Source: Chryseobacterium sp. (GTDB lineage Bacteria; Bacteroidota; Bacteroidia; Flavobacteriales; Weeksellaceae). Taken from it: DNA of 64,000 nt. Shown here in pieces: positions 54,071 to 62,673 of the stretch; the stretch's first letter is position 1, and every line of letters begins with the position of its first letter. Location: contig NZ_JAFAJM010000004.1 in NCBI RefSeq assembly GCF_019236175.1, positions 1-64,000 of the forward strand, read 5' to 3'. A program made the position numbers and the translations under genes. A model generated the notes under the pieces. It was not told the DNA's origin. It saw only the letters and a list, made by a program, of their open reading frames with translations, and did not search any database.

Positions 54071-55747
54071 ATGAAAAAGAATCTAATTCGTTTAAGCCTG
54101 TTATTTTTTGTTGCAGCAGGAACATTGAGTTCATGCGTTGAAGATTTTCCCACAACCACTGATGCATCGCGATATACTGCCAGTGATATACAGTCCTATG
54201 CCGACCTTTTTAAAGTATTCTGGAATGTGATGGAACAACGTTACAATTACTTTTATGAACAGAAAAGACAGGACGGAAAAGACTGGAATACCATCTATAA
54301 AGAATATTATCCAAAGTTTGAAGCACTGAAAACCTACAGGTCTGCTTCCCAAGCTCCCGTCTTGGTAAAGGAAGACTATGAAAAGGCCAAACAATATTTT
54401 ACAGAAATTATCAATCCTATTATTGACCGGCATTTTATTGTAGGCATTGCAATGCCTATCACTGCTCAAGATTACGATACATTTCATGGAGGAATGAATA
54501 ATCCTGCTCCCTCTTATTATGATTTTAATGATAAGTATGGCTATATGAAAGACAGGCTGGATCATAAGCTGAGTAATAGCTATCCTATTAAAGATGAAGA
54601 GCCGCTTACCTATCTGGCAGGAAACCTGAAAGTTAATCCGGATATTTATTATTTTACTTATAATCAATTTACGCTGTCTTCTACTGTTAAGCTTAGCTTA
54701 GCTGATAAGTATCTTAGTCCTGATCCGGGCAATGGACTTCTTTTAAGTGTAACTGATATTGATACTTCTGCAAACCTGAATGCCATTAAAGATATTTCCG
54801 TTCGAAAAAAACTAAGAGATTTCACGGTAAATATTCTCAATCAGTGGAATACTTTTCTCGGTTCTCCTGATATAAAAACCTTTAACCAGCAGGTTAAAAC
54901 ATTTAACGAAACCGAGGTGATGTCTGATTCACTGATAACGCTGGCCCAGAAGCTATTGAATCAATCCAAAAACCTGGTCAATTATAATGATGCTTCAACC
55001 TATGCCTCCGTATGGAGCAATGAAACTATTCCTTACATTCTGTGGTTTGCACAACAAATGGATATTCAGATAGAATCAGGATATCAATTGTCTCAGTTTC
55101 AGAATGCCACCCAAAAAATTACTACCAATGGTTCTCTTTACAAATCCTTCTTTAATCCGTTGCACAAAGGAGATATTAAAAAGCTGATTATAGATCTGAG
55201 AGGAAATGGCGGGGGTGCTATTGTAGATACCCGTTTTTTTGTGGATCGTTTTATTACCCGGAAAACAACAGCCTTTTACCAGAGAACCAAGGAAGGAACC
55301 GGACTGTATAACTACACTCCATGGGTTCCGGTACAGACCCAGCTTCATCCCTTTGGCATTCCTAACAATATTCCCATTGTGATTCTAACGGATAAAGGAA
55401 GTGCCAGTATGTCTGAAATGTCAACACTGATGTTAAAAAGCCAGGGATCTCAGGTCATTTCTATCGGAGATTACAGTATAGGAGCAACCGCCGGCCTCGA
55501 TCCTAATCCCAATGATTTCAATGGAGGCGCCTACTTTCAAGACGTTGCAGGCGGATTACTTCGATTCAAGATGCCTACCATGGCTTCCAAAGATCTTAAC
55601 GGCAATGTTATCGAAGGTATTGGTATAAAACCTGACATTTATGTAACCCCTCCTACCCAGGCAGAAATACAGCAGATGAAATACAGTCCTGCCACATTCG
55701 CAGACCGCGTTATGCAGGAAGCCGTAAAATATCTTTCTTCAAAATAA
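54071..55747 (+). CDS. S41 (C-terminal processing) peptidase lipoprotein
   Basis: A 558-aa lipoprotein with a signal peptide ending SSCVED (lipidated Cys22). The C-terminal half carries the S41 fold: KKLIIDLRGNGGG (substrate-binding strand), then ILTDKGSASMSEM with the catalytic Ser, and GGAYFQDVAGG. No PDZ domain is obvious, so this is an atypical S41 protease. It follows an outer-membrane barrel gene by 11 bases; together they may process or display surface proteins. Substrate unknown. Confidence 0.85.
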   Translation: MKKNLIRLSLLFFVAAGTLSSCVEDFPTTTDASRYTASDIQSYADLFKVFWNVMEQRYNYFYEQKRQDGKDWNTIYKEYYPKFEALKTYRSASQAPVLVKEDYEKAKQYFTEIINPIIDRHFIVGIAMPITAQDYDTFHGGMNNPAPSYYDFNDKYGYMKDRLDHKLSNSYPIKDEEPLTYLAGNLKVNPDIYYFTYNQFTLSSTVKLSLADKYLSPDPGNGLLLSVTDIDTSANLNAIKDISVRKKLRDFTVNILNQWNTFLGSPDIKTFNQQVKTFNETEVMSDSLITLAQKLLNQSKNLVNYNDASTYASVWSNETIPYILWFAQQMDIQIESGYQLSQFQNATQKITTNGSLYKSFFNPLHKGDIKKLIIDLRGNGGGAIVDTRFFVDRFITRKTTAFYQRTKEGTGLYNYTPWVPVQTQLHPFGIPNNIPIVILTDKGSASMSEMSTLMLKSQGSQVISIGDYSIGATAGLDPNPNDFNGGAYFQDVAGGLLRFKMPTMASKDLNGNVIEGIGIKPDIYVTPPTQAEIQQMKYSPATFADRVMQEAVKYLSSK

Positions 55748-55803
55748 GAAGAAAATTTTTCAGTATGAGCATATCTTATATTTCAATAGCCATTTAAAAC
55801 AAT

Positions 55804-55847
55804 AATCCTCATCCTATTTTATATTTTATTAATTTAGATGAGGATTT
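55804..55847 (+). terminator. Terminator after S41 peptidase
   Basis: AATCCTCATC / GATGAGGATT with a 23-base AT loop and T-run. Confidence 0.6.
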
Positions 55848-55878
55848 TTCTTTGCTATTAACTCAATTACAGAATATA

Positions 55879-56622
55879 ATGATACGTTCAATCTTATTAA
55901 CTACTTTCATGATGGTTTCAGGAACATTTTTCAGTCAGAAACTCAAACCCGTTTCCTATCCGGACGGCTCACAGAAACTTAGCGGCTTAGTCACCTCCAA
56001 TGCAGGAAAAAAACTTCCGGGTGTTCTCATCCTTCCGGCCTGGAAGGGAATTGATGAAGAAGCTAAAACGGCGGCCATTGAGCTTGAGAAGCAGGGGTAT
56101 ATTGCTTTTATTGCAGACATCTACGGTGAAGGAAAGATACCGGCTGATAATGAAGCTGCTGCGAAGAGCTCAGGATATTATAAAAAGAATTATGCAGAAT
56201 ATCAAAAAAGAATTTCGCTGGCTTTAGAACAACTGAAAAAAAACGGAGCAATTGCTGATAAAACAGCAGTCATTGGCTATTGTTTCGGAGGTACGGGAGC
56301 TTTAGAAGCTGCAAGAGGGAACTTACCTGTGGCAGGTGTTGTTTCTATTCACGGAAGTCTGGCAAAAGATCAGACCCGTAAAAGTGAAAAATTAAACGCT
56401 AAAATTCTGATTGAAAATCCGGCAGATGACAAGAGCGTAACTCCTGATGATTACAGCAACCTCATCAAAGAAATGAATGATGGAAATGCAGACTGGCAGA
56501 TGATTACCTATGCGCATTCCAAGCATACATTTACCGATCCGAAATCACCGGATTATAATGAAGTGATGGCTAAAAGAGCCTGGAACCACACGCTGATGTT
56601 TCTGAAGGAGATTCTGAAATAG
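55879..56622 (+). CDS. Dienelactone hydrolase-family protein
   Basis: The frame is open from a TTG at 55852, but the ATG at 55879 gives MIRSILLTTFMMVSGTFFSQ, a clear signal peptide, so that start is chosen (247 aa). The dienelactone hydrolase fold shows the nucleophile IGYCFGGTG (Cys in place of Ser), the acid in NPADDKSV, and His in AHSKHTF. Dienelactone hydrolases cleave lactones in catabolism, but this exported one may act on other esters. It stands alone and follows a terminator. Confidence 0.85.
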   Translation: MIRSILLTTFMMVSGTFFSQKLKPVSYPDGSQKLSGLVTSNAGKKLPGVLILPAWKGIDEEAKTAAIELEKQGYIAFIADIYGEGKIPADNEAAAKSSGYYKKNYAEYQKRISLALEQLKKNGAIADKTAVIGYCFGGTGALEAARGNLPVAGVVSIHGSLAKDQTRKSEKLNAKILIENPADDKSVTPDDYSNLIKEMNDGNADWQMITYAHSKHTFTDPKSPDYNEVMAKRAWNHTLMFLKEILK

Positions 56623-56713
56623 TTGTATCACAACAATTGATAGTCTGACAATATCCCCATAATTCCGTGATGAACAAGCACTGGCGCATTGTCAGACTAT
56701 TACCTCAGACTGA

Positions 56714-57094
56714 TTATTGTTGAGCTTCCAGTTCCACCTTATATTCTTTCGGAGAATATTTAGTAAGAGATCCTGTAGCAGCATCGATCCCGACACCGAT
56801 AGCCCCTCCAAAAAGGATATTTAGCAAGGTTACCGCATTAAAATTTTTCGTCAGCTTCACTTCTTTATTGTTAAAACCTTCTTTTTCAAAACTAACGGTT
56901 TGTTTGCTTAATGATCTTGGAATTTTTACGGTACAGGGTGTTGTACATTTCTCAATTCCTTTGTGAAATACTGTAGCTCCTTCAGGAGTTGAGGAAAAGG
57001 ATATCGAATCCTGAGTACCTGTAAACATGCTTGCACATGAAGTTGTAGAAAGTCCGATACCTAATAATAATACAACTGATAGATTGTTCTTCAT
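56714..57094 (-). CDS. PEGA-domain-like lipoprotein
   Basis: A 126-aa lipoprotein, signal peptide ending TTSCAS (Cys20). A single small beta domain follows: ISFSSTPEGATVFHKGIEKC, then TPCTVKIPRSLS and VSFEKEGF; STPEGATV plus TPCTVKIP is the PEGA pattern. A Gly-rich hydrophobic hairpin (LLNILFGGAIGVGIDAATG, about 90-108) then follows, as in many small Bacteroidota and Legionella-type lipoproteins. Function unknown; PEGA domains are envelope-associated. The gene stands alone. Confidence 0.8.
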   Translation of the reverse strand: MKNNLSVVLLLGIGLSTTSCASMFTGTQDSISFSSTPEGATVFHKGIEKCTTPCTVKIPRSLSKQTVSFEKEGFNNKEVKLTKNFNAVTLLNILFGGAIGVGIDAATGSLTKYSPKEYKVELEAQQ

Positions 57095-57200
57095 ATATTC
57101 TTAAGACTTATTTTTTTTAAGCCCGCGAACTTACAAAATAAATTCAGATAAAAAAGAACAAACCTTCCGGATCATTATAAAAATAAAGCTTTTTCATAAA

Positions 57201-57231
57201 AAATGCCTCAGGACACTGCCCGAGACATTTG
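57201..57231 (-). terminator. Terminator after the cupin gene
   Basis: AAATGcCTCaGG / CCcGAGaCATTT imperfect stem with two mismatches, about 100 bases past the stop. Confidence 0.5.
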
Positions 57232-57329
57232 TCTTTTAAAAATATCGCCGTTTAATCTTTCAATACAATCAGCCATTCAAAAACCTGTATTGGGCCATAA
57301 TACCCGTGTATTGCTAAACGGAAACAGTA

Positions 57330-57692
57330 TTATATTTCTTCCCTGTTTACCAGTTCCATAGAAAAAGCAGGAAGGCAAATAGCAAGATATTCACAAGGTT
57401 CAGAAAACGGATTACTGTAGCGAATTCTTGCTCCTTTTTCAATAAGGATGCTTTGCCCTTTTTCCAGTACTACAATTTCACCGTCAATTTCAAATTGTTT
57501 TTTCCCGGAAATAATATAGGTAAACTCGTCAAATTCGGGAGTCTGATGAGGTTCACTCCAATCCGGAGGAGCCACCATATGAGCAATGGAAACATTAGCA
57601 TTTCCTGTAGAATTCCCCCAGTGTTCTTCGATGAGTTTTCCGTCTGTAGTAGGTACTACAAAGGGGGATTCCTGGATTTTATATTTTTTCAT
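57330..57692 (-). CDS. Cupin-domain protein
   Basis: A 120-aa single cupin from ATG 57692 (a TTG six bases earlier is also in frame). Its beta-barrel shows PEFDEFTYIISGKKQFEIDGE and a metal-binding-site pattern that lacks one or more of the usual His. The ATG overlaps the stop of the GNAT gene by four bases (ATGA), so both are coupled. As last gene of the six-gene alkylation-repair unit it may be co-transcribed with ada. Function unknown. Confidence 0.82.
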   Translation of the reverse strand: MKKYKIQESPFVVPTTDGKLIEEHWGNSTGNANVSIAHMVAPPDWSEPHQTPEFDEFTYIISGKKQFEIDGEIVVLEKGQSILIEKGARIRYSNPFSEPCEYLAICLPAFSMELVNREEI

Positions 57693-58216
57693 ATCCAATT
57701 TTCTTTTTTAATTTCATAGACAAAATTGGTTCTTGTAGGTTCCGCAAAATAAGCGACTTCCTCTTCTGCGATTTCTACCCCGCCAAGTCTTTCTAATGCC
57801 TTTTGTGAACGGAAATTTTCTTTCCCGATATGGAAATGAACTTTATCTACATATCGGAAGATATAATCAAGCATCAGTTTTTTTACCTGCGGATTGATTC
57901 CCTTACCCCATGATTTTGTTCCGTAAAAAGTATAGCCGATGAAAATATGATGATCATTTTCATCAAAATTATAGTAACGGGTACTTCCCAATACATTTCC
58001 GGTAGCTTTTTCAATAATTTTAAAAGCTCCTCCGCTCTCCATAGCTCCCTGAAAGAATTTTTCAAATACGTCTCTCTGGTAACGATCTTTGTTGGGATGC
58101 TGCTCCCACACCTTCGGGTCGGAAGCTACTTCATATAAAGATTCAAAATCCCCTTGCTGTAAGGGGATTAACTGAAATTCTTCATTCTCTAAAACCGGCT
58201 GAACAGAAAAATTCAT
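57689..58216 (-). CDS. GNAT-family N-acetyltransferase
   Basis: A 175-aa acetyltransferase of the RimJ/RimL-like type. ENEEFQLIPLQQGDFESLYEV begins the fold, and the motif region ITHPQ-like SWGKGINPQVKKLMLDYIF carries the acetyl-CoA loop; FRSQKALERLGGVE is the conserved helix before the last strand. Substrate not predictable. It starts two bases after the DUF2911 stop and overlaps the cupin start. Confidence 0.87.
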   Translation of the reverse strand: MNFSVQPVLENEEFQLIPLQQGDFESLYEVASDPKVWEQHPNKDRYQRDVFEKFFQGAMESGGAFKIIEKATGNVLGSTRYYNFDENDHHIFIGYTFYGTKSWGKGINPQVKKLMLDYIFRYVDKVHFHIGKENFRSQKALERLGGVEIAEEEVAYFAEPTRTNFVYEIKKENWI

Positions 58217-58218
58217 TC

Positions 58219-58821
58219 TTAGCCTTTTTTATTTGAGTCTGATTCTATTTTCTGGATTTCTTTCAACTTATCAGAAATCTTGATTACGGTATCTAATTTC
58301 GCTGGTTTCAACGGAATTTCAGCCTGATTCATATCCCATTTGATCACAAGATTCCCTGTGTTTTCATCTGTTGGATTCAAAGTAATTTCAAACCATTCCT
58401 GCTTGTCAGCCAATTTATTCACTGGCACTGTAACATCTACTACATCCTGTTTCGGGTCGTAAGTATAAGCACCCCACTGTTGGAAATCTTTATTCAAAAT
58501 TACTTTCCATTCTTTTTCAGTAGGAACAATGAATAACCCGTACGTTCCTGCCGGAACATTTTTACCACCAAAATTAACGGTCTGTCCAAATGTAATTTTT
58601 GTAGATGAGTTAGCTCCCGCTCTCCAAACCTGTCCGTAAGGAACAAGCTCTCCGAAAATTTTACGCCCTTTTACTCCCGGTCTTCCGTAGTCGATGGAAA
58701 TTTTAGACATTGAAAACTGCTGTTCTACCTTCTGACGCGGGCTTACTGCAGGAACAGAATAGTCCTGAGCAAAACTGAACGCTGAAACTGAAATACAAAG
58801 TGCAACTAATAACTTTTTCAC
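58219..58821 (-). CDS. DUF2911 exported protein
   Basis: The frame could begin at ATG 58854, overlapping the ada stop, but the GTG at 58821 gives VKKLLVALCISVSAFSFAQ, a clean signal peptide, so GTG is chosen (200 aa). DUF2911 is recognised by ISIDYGRPGVKGRKIFGELVPYGQVWRAGAN (key part GRPGVKGR), VPAGTYGLFIVPT and ITLNPTDENTGNLVIKWD. The domain is a secreted beta fold of unknown function, common in Bacteroidota. It is in the ada unit. Confidence 0.85.
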   Translation of the reverse strand: MKKLLVALCISVSAFSFAQDYSVPAVSPRQKVEQQFSMSKISIDYGRPGVKGRKIFGELVPYGQVWRAGANSSTKITFGQTVNFGGKNVPAGTYGLFIVPTEKEWKVILNKDFQQWGAYTYDPKQDVVDVTVPVNKLADKQEWFEITLNPTDENTGNLVIKWDMNQAEIPLKPAKLDTVIKISDKLKEIQKIESDSNKKG

Positions 58822-58850
58822 GTGTAAATTTTTCCCTAAAATTACGAAAA

Positions 58851-59894
58851 TCAAAACAAAATCACTTTCTCTAATTCCAATAATTTTTGTTTTCTCCAGA
58901 TTCCTCCGCCGTACCCTGTAAGCTGCCCGTTACTGCCAATCACACGGTGACAGGGAATAATAATAGAGATCTTATTTAAACCATTAGCATGAGCTACAGC
59001 CCTTACAGACTTAGGATTCCCTAACCTATCAGCCTGCTCCTGATAGCTTCTTGTTCTACCGTAAGGAATTTCCTGCAGGATCTTCCAGACTTCCTTCTGA
59101 AAAGCCGTTCCTACAGGAGAAAGTGGAACGGTAAATACTGTTCTTCTGCCTTCAAAATATGCTGAGAGCTCTTTTTCCAGCGTTATGAAATGAGGGTTTT
59201 CTCCCTGTACAATATTAGCATTAAAATGTTTCGAAATTCCTTTCAGTTCTGTAGGCAATGCTTTCCGGTCAGAAAACTCCAGCAGGCAGATTCCGTGTTC
59301 ATCTGCACATGCCACCATAGTTCCAAGCATTGTTTCAATTCTTTTAAGATCAATGATCTTCTCCGTTTTATTATTTTTAGGGGATACCCCGAAAATATTT
59401 TTAAAACTCTCATTGAAGCCACTGAGACTTTCATATCCTGTATCAAAGGCTACCCCGGTGACAGATTCTCCTTGCTGAAGCTTCTTAAATGCTGTATTAA
59501 GCTTGGACATTCTCTGAAAAGCGTGAAAAGTAATTCCATGATGTTTCAGAAACCATCTGCGAACGGTAGCCGGCTCCAGACCTCTTTTTACAAGATCGTA
59601 ATCTTTAAGTTTCAGTGACGGTTCTTCAGAAATTTCCCGCAGCAATTCTTTGATAAGCGGAGGTGTTGCATGAAGATTTTCCAAAGGTTTACAGACTTTA
59701 CAGGGGCGGTATCCTTTCAGTATTGCTTCTTTTGTATTGGAAAAAAACTCTACATTTTCAAACTTAGGTTTTCGGGCCGTACAGGTTGGGCGACAGAATA
59801 TTCCGGTCGTTTTTACTCCCATCCAGAATATACCTTCAAAAGAAACATCTTTGGTATAAGATGCTTCGTACATTATTTTTTCTGTAAGTTTCAT
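58851..59894 (-). CDS. ada: Bifunctional Ada: alkyl-phosphotriester transferase/AraC regulator and O6-methylguanine-DNA methyltransferase
   Basis: A 347-aa protein with the classic Ada layout. Zn-binding N-domain: Cys34, Cys38, Cys65 and Cys68 (IFCRPTC and PCKVC), with Cys34 taking methyl from phosphotriesters. AraC-type HTH follows (about 85-175, with VAFDTGYESLSGFNESFKNIFG). The C-terminal transferase has IPCHRVIG with Cys315 that takes methyl from O6-methylguanine. All sites are intact, so it should both repair and induce the alkylation response. It starts three bases after the PEP-mutase-like gene stop. The second Ogt-type protein in the same unit is a close paralogue of its C-domain. Confidence 0.95.
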   Translation of the reverse strand: MKLTEKIMYEASYTKDVSFEGIFWMGVKTTGIFCRPTCTARKPKFENVEFFSNTKEAILKGYRPCKVCKPLENLHATPPLIKELLREISEEPSLKLKDYDLVKRGLEPATVRRWFLKHHGITFHAFQRMSKLNTAFKKLQQGESVTGVAFDTGYESLSGFNESFKNIFGVSPKNNKTEKIIDLKRIETMLGTMVACADEHGICLLEFSDRKALPTELKGISKHFNANIVQGENPHFITLEKELSAYFEGRRTVFTVPLSPVGTAFQKEVWKILQEIPYGRTRSYQEQADRLGNPKSVRAVAHANGLNKISIIIPCHRVIGSNGQLTGYGGGIWRKQKLLELEKVILF

Positions 59895-59897
59895 GTA

Positions 59898-60662
59898 TTA
59901 AGCAAAAAGAGCTGAAAAGCTTTTATGATCCATAATTTTTTTATTTATTATCTCCAGTTCCCTATAAATATGCCTGTTTAAAAAAGCACCTGACGTAATT
60001 CTTTTAACTCCCAGAGACTGAAGGGTTTTAAAATCAGGAAGGTCAGGAAGGCACATTACATTAACGGGAATAGCCGTGGCATTCACTATGGTCTTAATAT
60101 CATTTTCAGCAGTCATTCCCGGCACAAAAATACCATCTGCCCCTAATTTTTCGAATAATTCAACTCTCTTCAGGGTTTCTTCCAGTGCATTTTCAAGTCC
60201 CAACAAAAAAGGGTCAGTTCTTATATTGATAAATACTTCACTTCGCTTTTCCTTTAGTCTCAAAAAGATATCTTCCATTGTATCCGCAAAAAGATTTCTA
60301 TCCAGAAGCTTTCTTTCTCCCTCTGCTACATACGTATCTTCCAGATTAATTCCTACAATACCCGTTTTCTGAAGTTTCAGAATATTGGATGTAATGATAT
60401 CGTTTGTATGGCCATACCCTGATTCAAGATCTACGGATAAGGGGATTGAAACGGATTCTCTGATTCTTTTAATGATATAAAAATATTCGTCGAAGCTCAT
60501 CTGCTCTCCGTCTTCATATCCCAGGCTGAGCGCCACGGCAGAACTTGAAGTTGCCAATGCCTTGTACCCTGATTTCTCTAAGGCTTTTGCACTTTGCACA
60601 TTCCATACATTACCTAATAATAAAGGTTCTTTACCCTGATGTAATTTTTTAAAACTGATCAT
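59898..60662 (-). CDS. Isocitrate lyase/phosphoenolpyruvate mutase-family protein
   Basis: A 254-aa protein from ATG 60662 (a TTG 15 bases earlier is also in frame). The fold shows LLLGNVWNVQSAKALEKSGYKALATSSSAVA and the metal-binding block LSVDLESGYGHT (Asp-x-Glu), with GINLEDTYV as the next active-site strand. The lyase Cys of isocitrate lyase (KKCGH motif) is absent, so this belongs to the PEP-mutase/methylisocitrate-lyase-like group of unknown reaction. It lies between the ogt and ada genes on the same strand; the functional link to alkylation repair is unclear. Confidence 0.87.
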   Translation of the reverse strand: MISFKKLHQGKEPLLLGNVWNVQSAKALEKSGYKALATSSSAVALSLGYEDGEQMSFDEYFYIIKRIRESVSIPLSVDLESGYGHTNDIITSNILKLQKTGIVGINLEDTYVAEGERKLLDRNLFADTMEDIFLRLKEKRSEVFINIRTDPFLLGLENALEETLKRVELFEKLGADGIFVPGMTAENDIKTIVNATAIPVNVMCLPDLPDFKTLQSLGVKRITSGAFLNRHIYRELEIINKKIMDHKSFSALFA

Positions 60663-60740
60663 TATTTTTTTATTCAAAGGTAGGAATAGAGTGAATGAGC
60701 CTGCAACCGGAAAATGAACATGTATTTTTTCATCCTGTTC

Positions 60741-61253
60741 TTACAACAGAATTGCACCTTCTAATTCCAATAGTTTTTGTTTTCTCCAAATTCCGCCTGC
60801 ATACCCCACCAGTTCCCCCTTGGAACCGATTACTCTGTGACAGGGGATCAGGATTGCAATTTTATTAATCCCATTGGCTGTTCCTACTGCGCGTATGGCT
60901 TTAGGATTTCCTAAAAACTCGGATTGTTGTTTATAAGTCCTTGTTTCACCTATCGGAATCTCCCTTAGCAGCTGCCAAACTTTTTCCTGAAATTCAGTTC
61001 CTGTTGTAAATAAAGGTACATTAAACCGGCTTCTTTTTCCATCAAAATATTCTTTCAGCTCCTCCTCAAGCTGTTTAAAAAGGAAGTGCTCTTTTTGTAC
61101 CACTTCCGCTTTCAGAGATTTTGACAGGGATGTAAGTTGTTTTTCAACATTTTTCCGGTCTGTAAATTCCAACAGGCAGATTCCCTGATCTACCGCACAG
61201 ACAATCATTTCTCCAAGCGGAGTTTCTATGTTCTTTTGATATATGATTTCCAT
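60741..61253 (-). CDS. ogt: Methylated-DNA--[protein]-cysteine S-methyltransferase
   Basis: A 170-aa single-domain O6-methylguanine transferase. IPCHRVIG carries the acceptor Cys138, followed by the conserved GYAGGIWRKQKLLELE. Long stretches match the C-domain of the Ada protein encoded two genes downstream (for example GICLLEF and GGIWRKQKLLELE), so they arose by duplication. It is the first gene of the six-gene unit; the divergent SRPBCC gene starts about 110 bases away. It directly repairs alkylated guanine. Confidence 0.93.
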   Translation of the reverse strand: MEIIYQKNIETPLGEMIVCAVDQGICLLEFTDRKNVEKQLTSLSKSLKAEVVQKEHFLFKQLEEELKEYFDGKRSRFNVPLFTTGTEFQEKVWQLLREIPIGETRTYKQQSEFLGNPKAIRAVGTANGINKIAILIPCHRVIGSKGELVGYAGGIWRKQKLLELEGAILL

Positions 61254-61321
61254 CAGATTAAAATTAGTATTTTTTTAGAATTTTCTAAACCGAAAAATAA
61301 TTTTATTCATCATTTGGATTT

Positions 61322-61337
61322 AATAAGTGCACTTATT
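61322..61337. promoter_or_regulatory. Candidate MarR operator (16-bp perfect palindrome)
   Basis: AATAAGTGCACTTATT is a perfect palindrome located 27 bases before the SRPBCC start and 69 bases before the ogt start. MarR dimers bind palindromes of 16-20 bases, and a MarR gene is the last gene of the plus-strand unit, so autoregulation is likely. Confidence 0.5.
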
Positions 61338-61364
61338 GTATTTGTGCTTACAAAAATAAATATC

Positions 61365-61787
61365 ATGTGGAAAAAATCGTATTCAGTAATCACAAAAGAA
61401 ATTACTAAAGAACAAATCTGGAAATTAACGACAGATATTGATCATTGGAAAGACTGGGATGACAGCGTTGAATATTCAAAATTACTGGGAGAATTTAAGA
61501 TTGGTGAGTATTTTATTCTGAAACCTAAAGGAGCTCCCAAAGTAAAAATTAAGCTTATTGACATTATAAGGAATCAAAAATTCACTGATTTAACTTCATT
61601 TCCTTTAGCAAAAATGTATGGTGAACATCTATATGAAGAAACAAAAGATGGTTTAAAAATTACAGTCACAATGAGCGTTAAAGGGTTATTATCTAAAGTA
61701 TGGATCAAACTGGTGGCAGATGATATTGTAAAAAAACTACCGGAAGATATTGAGTGTCAAATCAAAAATGCCAAACTGATATGGTAA
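61365..61787 (+). CDS. SRPBCC (polyketide cyclase-like) family protein
   Basis: A 140-aa single-domain SRPBCC protein chosen from ATG 61365 (the frame is open further up but overlaps ogt, and the earlier part reads as its antisense). Landmarks: ITKEQIWKLTTDIDHWKDWD, LGEFKIGEYFILKPKGAPK, and a C-terminal helix. It is an alpha/beta cavity fold that binds hydrophobic or aromatic ligands. In MarR-linked operons these proteins often serve stress or ligand-binding roles. Overlaps the EVE gene by 7 bases. Confidence 0.85.
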   Translation: MWKKSYSVITKEITKEQIWKLTTDIDHWKDWDDSVEYSKLLGEFKIGEYFILKPKGAPKVKIKLIDIIRNQKFTDLTSFPLAKMYGEHLYEETKDGLKITVTMSVKGLLSKVWIKLVADDIVKKLPEDIECQIKNAKLIW

Positions 61788-62200
61788 AATACTGGATGGC
61801 ATCTGTATCTAAAGAGCATACAGAACATGGTGTTAATGGGGGTTTCATACAGGTCTGTCATGGTAAGAAAGCACCGTTACAAAGAATGAAAAAGGGTGAT
61901 TTTATTATCATCTACTCATCCAGAATAAAGATGAGCAGTACTGAAAAGTTACAGCATTTTACTGCCATCGGAAAAGTAACTGATGATGAAACCTATTCTT
62001 TTCAAATGACGGAAACTTTTATTCCATTCAGGAGAAATATAGAATTTTATAATTGTCAGGAATCTTCAATTATCCCATTGATTGATCAGCTTGATTTCAT
62101 TGCGGATAAAAAATTCTGGGGCTATCCTTTCCGGTACGGACATTTTGAAATTTCTGAAAAAGATTTTAATTTAATTGCTTCAAAAATGCTTCAAAAATGA
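61781..62200 (+). CDS. EVE-domain protein (UPF0310 type)
   Basis: A 139-aa protein from ATG 61781 (a GTG earlier is inside the SRPBCC gene). The EVE fold is clear: MVKYWMASVSKEH, GGFIQVCHGKKAPLQRMKKGD and WGYPFRYGHFEISEKDF. EVE domains are PUA-like and recognise modified bases in DNA or RNA. Here it is inserted between SRPBCC and MarR genes with 7- and 4-base overlaps, so expression is coupled. Confidence 0.9.
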   Translation: MVKYWMASVSKEHTEHGVNGGFIQVCHGKKAPLQRMKKGDFIIIYSSRIKMSSTEKLQHFTAIGKVTDDETYSFQMTETFIPFRRNIEFYNCQESSIIPLIDQLDFIADKKFWGYPFRYGHFEISEKDFNLIASKMLQK

Positions 62201-62658
62201 GTTCAAAAGATAATACATTTAGTGTAGAGAAAGCTGAAGACAGCAGTGGCTTCTTATTATGGCAGGTGACCAATCTCTGGCAAAGGGAAATAAAAAAAAT
62301 ACTATTGCCTTTTGACTTAACCCATTCTCAGTTTGTCATCTTAGCCAGTATACACTGGCTGACTATTCAGAAAGCGGACGTCACTCAGATTATCCTTTCC
62401 CATCATACGAAAATTGATCCGATGACGACCTCACAGGTAGTAAGAACTCTGCAAAAGAAAGAGCTTATCAGCAGACAGGAGCACAAAACCGATACCAGAG
62501 CCAAAACGATTGAAATAACGGAAAAAGGGAAAAAAACAATAAAAAAAGCTGTTATTGCTGTCGAAAAATTTGATCAGGATTTTTTTGCACTCTTACAAAC
62601 GTCACAGAATACTTTTAATCAAAATCTGCAGATTTTATTAAAAAATCAAATCCATTAA
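62197..62658 (+). CDS. MarR-family transcriptional regulator
   Basis: A 153-aa winged-helix regulator. The DNA-binding core is FVILASIHWLTIQKADVTQIILSHHTKIDPMTTSQVVRTLQKKELISRQ in outline, with the wing TDTRAKTIEIT; dimer helices lie at both ends. Its ATG overlaps the EVE stop by four bases. It probably represses its own unit through the palindrome at 61322-61337. The inducer is unknown. Confidence 0.92.
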   Translation: MSSKDNTFSVEKAEDSSGFLLWQVTNLWQREIKKILLPFDLTHSQFVILASIHWLTIQKADVTQIILSHHTKIDPMTTSQVVRTLQKKELISRQEHKTDTRAKTIEITEKGKKTIKKAVIAVEKFDQDFFALLQTSQNTFNQNLQILLKNQIH

Positions 62659-62673
62659 CAGGCAGGAAAAAAC

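Noticed and set aside
59898-60662. Isocitrate lyase
   Set aside because: The catalytic KKCGH-type Cys motif is absent and the protein is too short.
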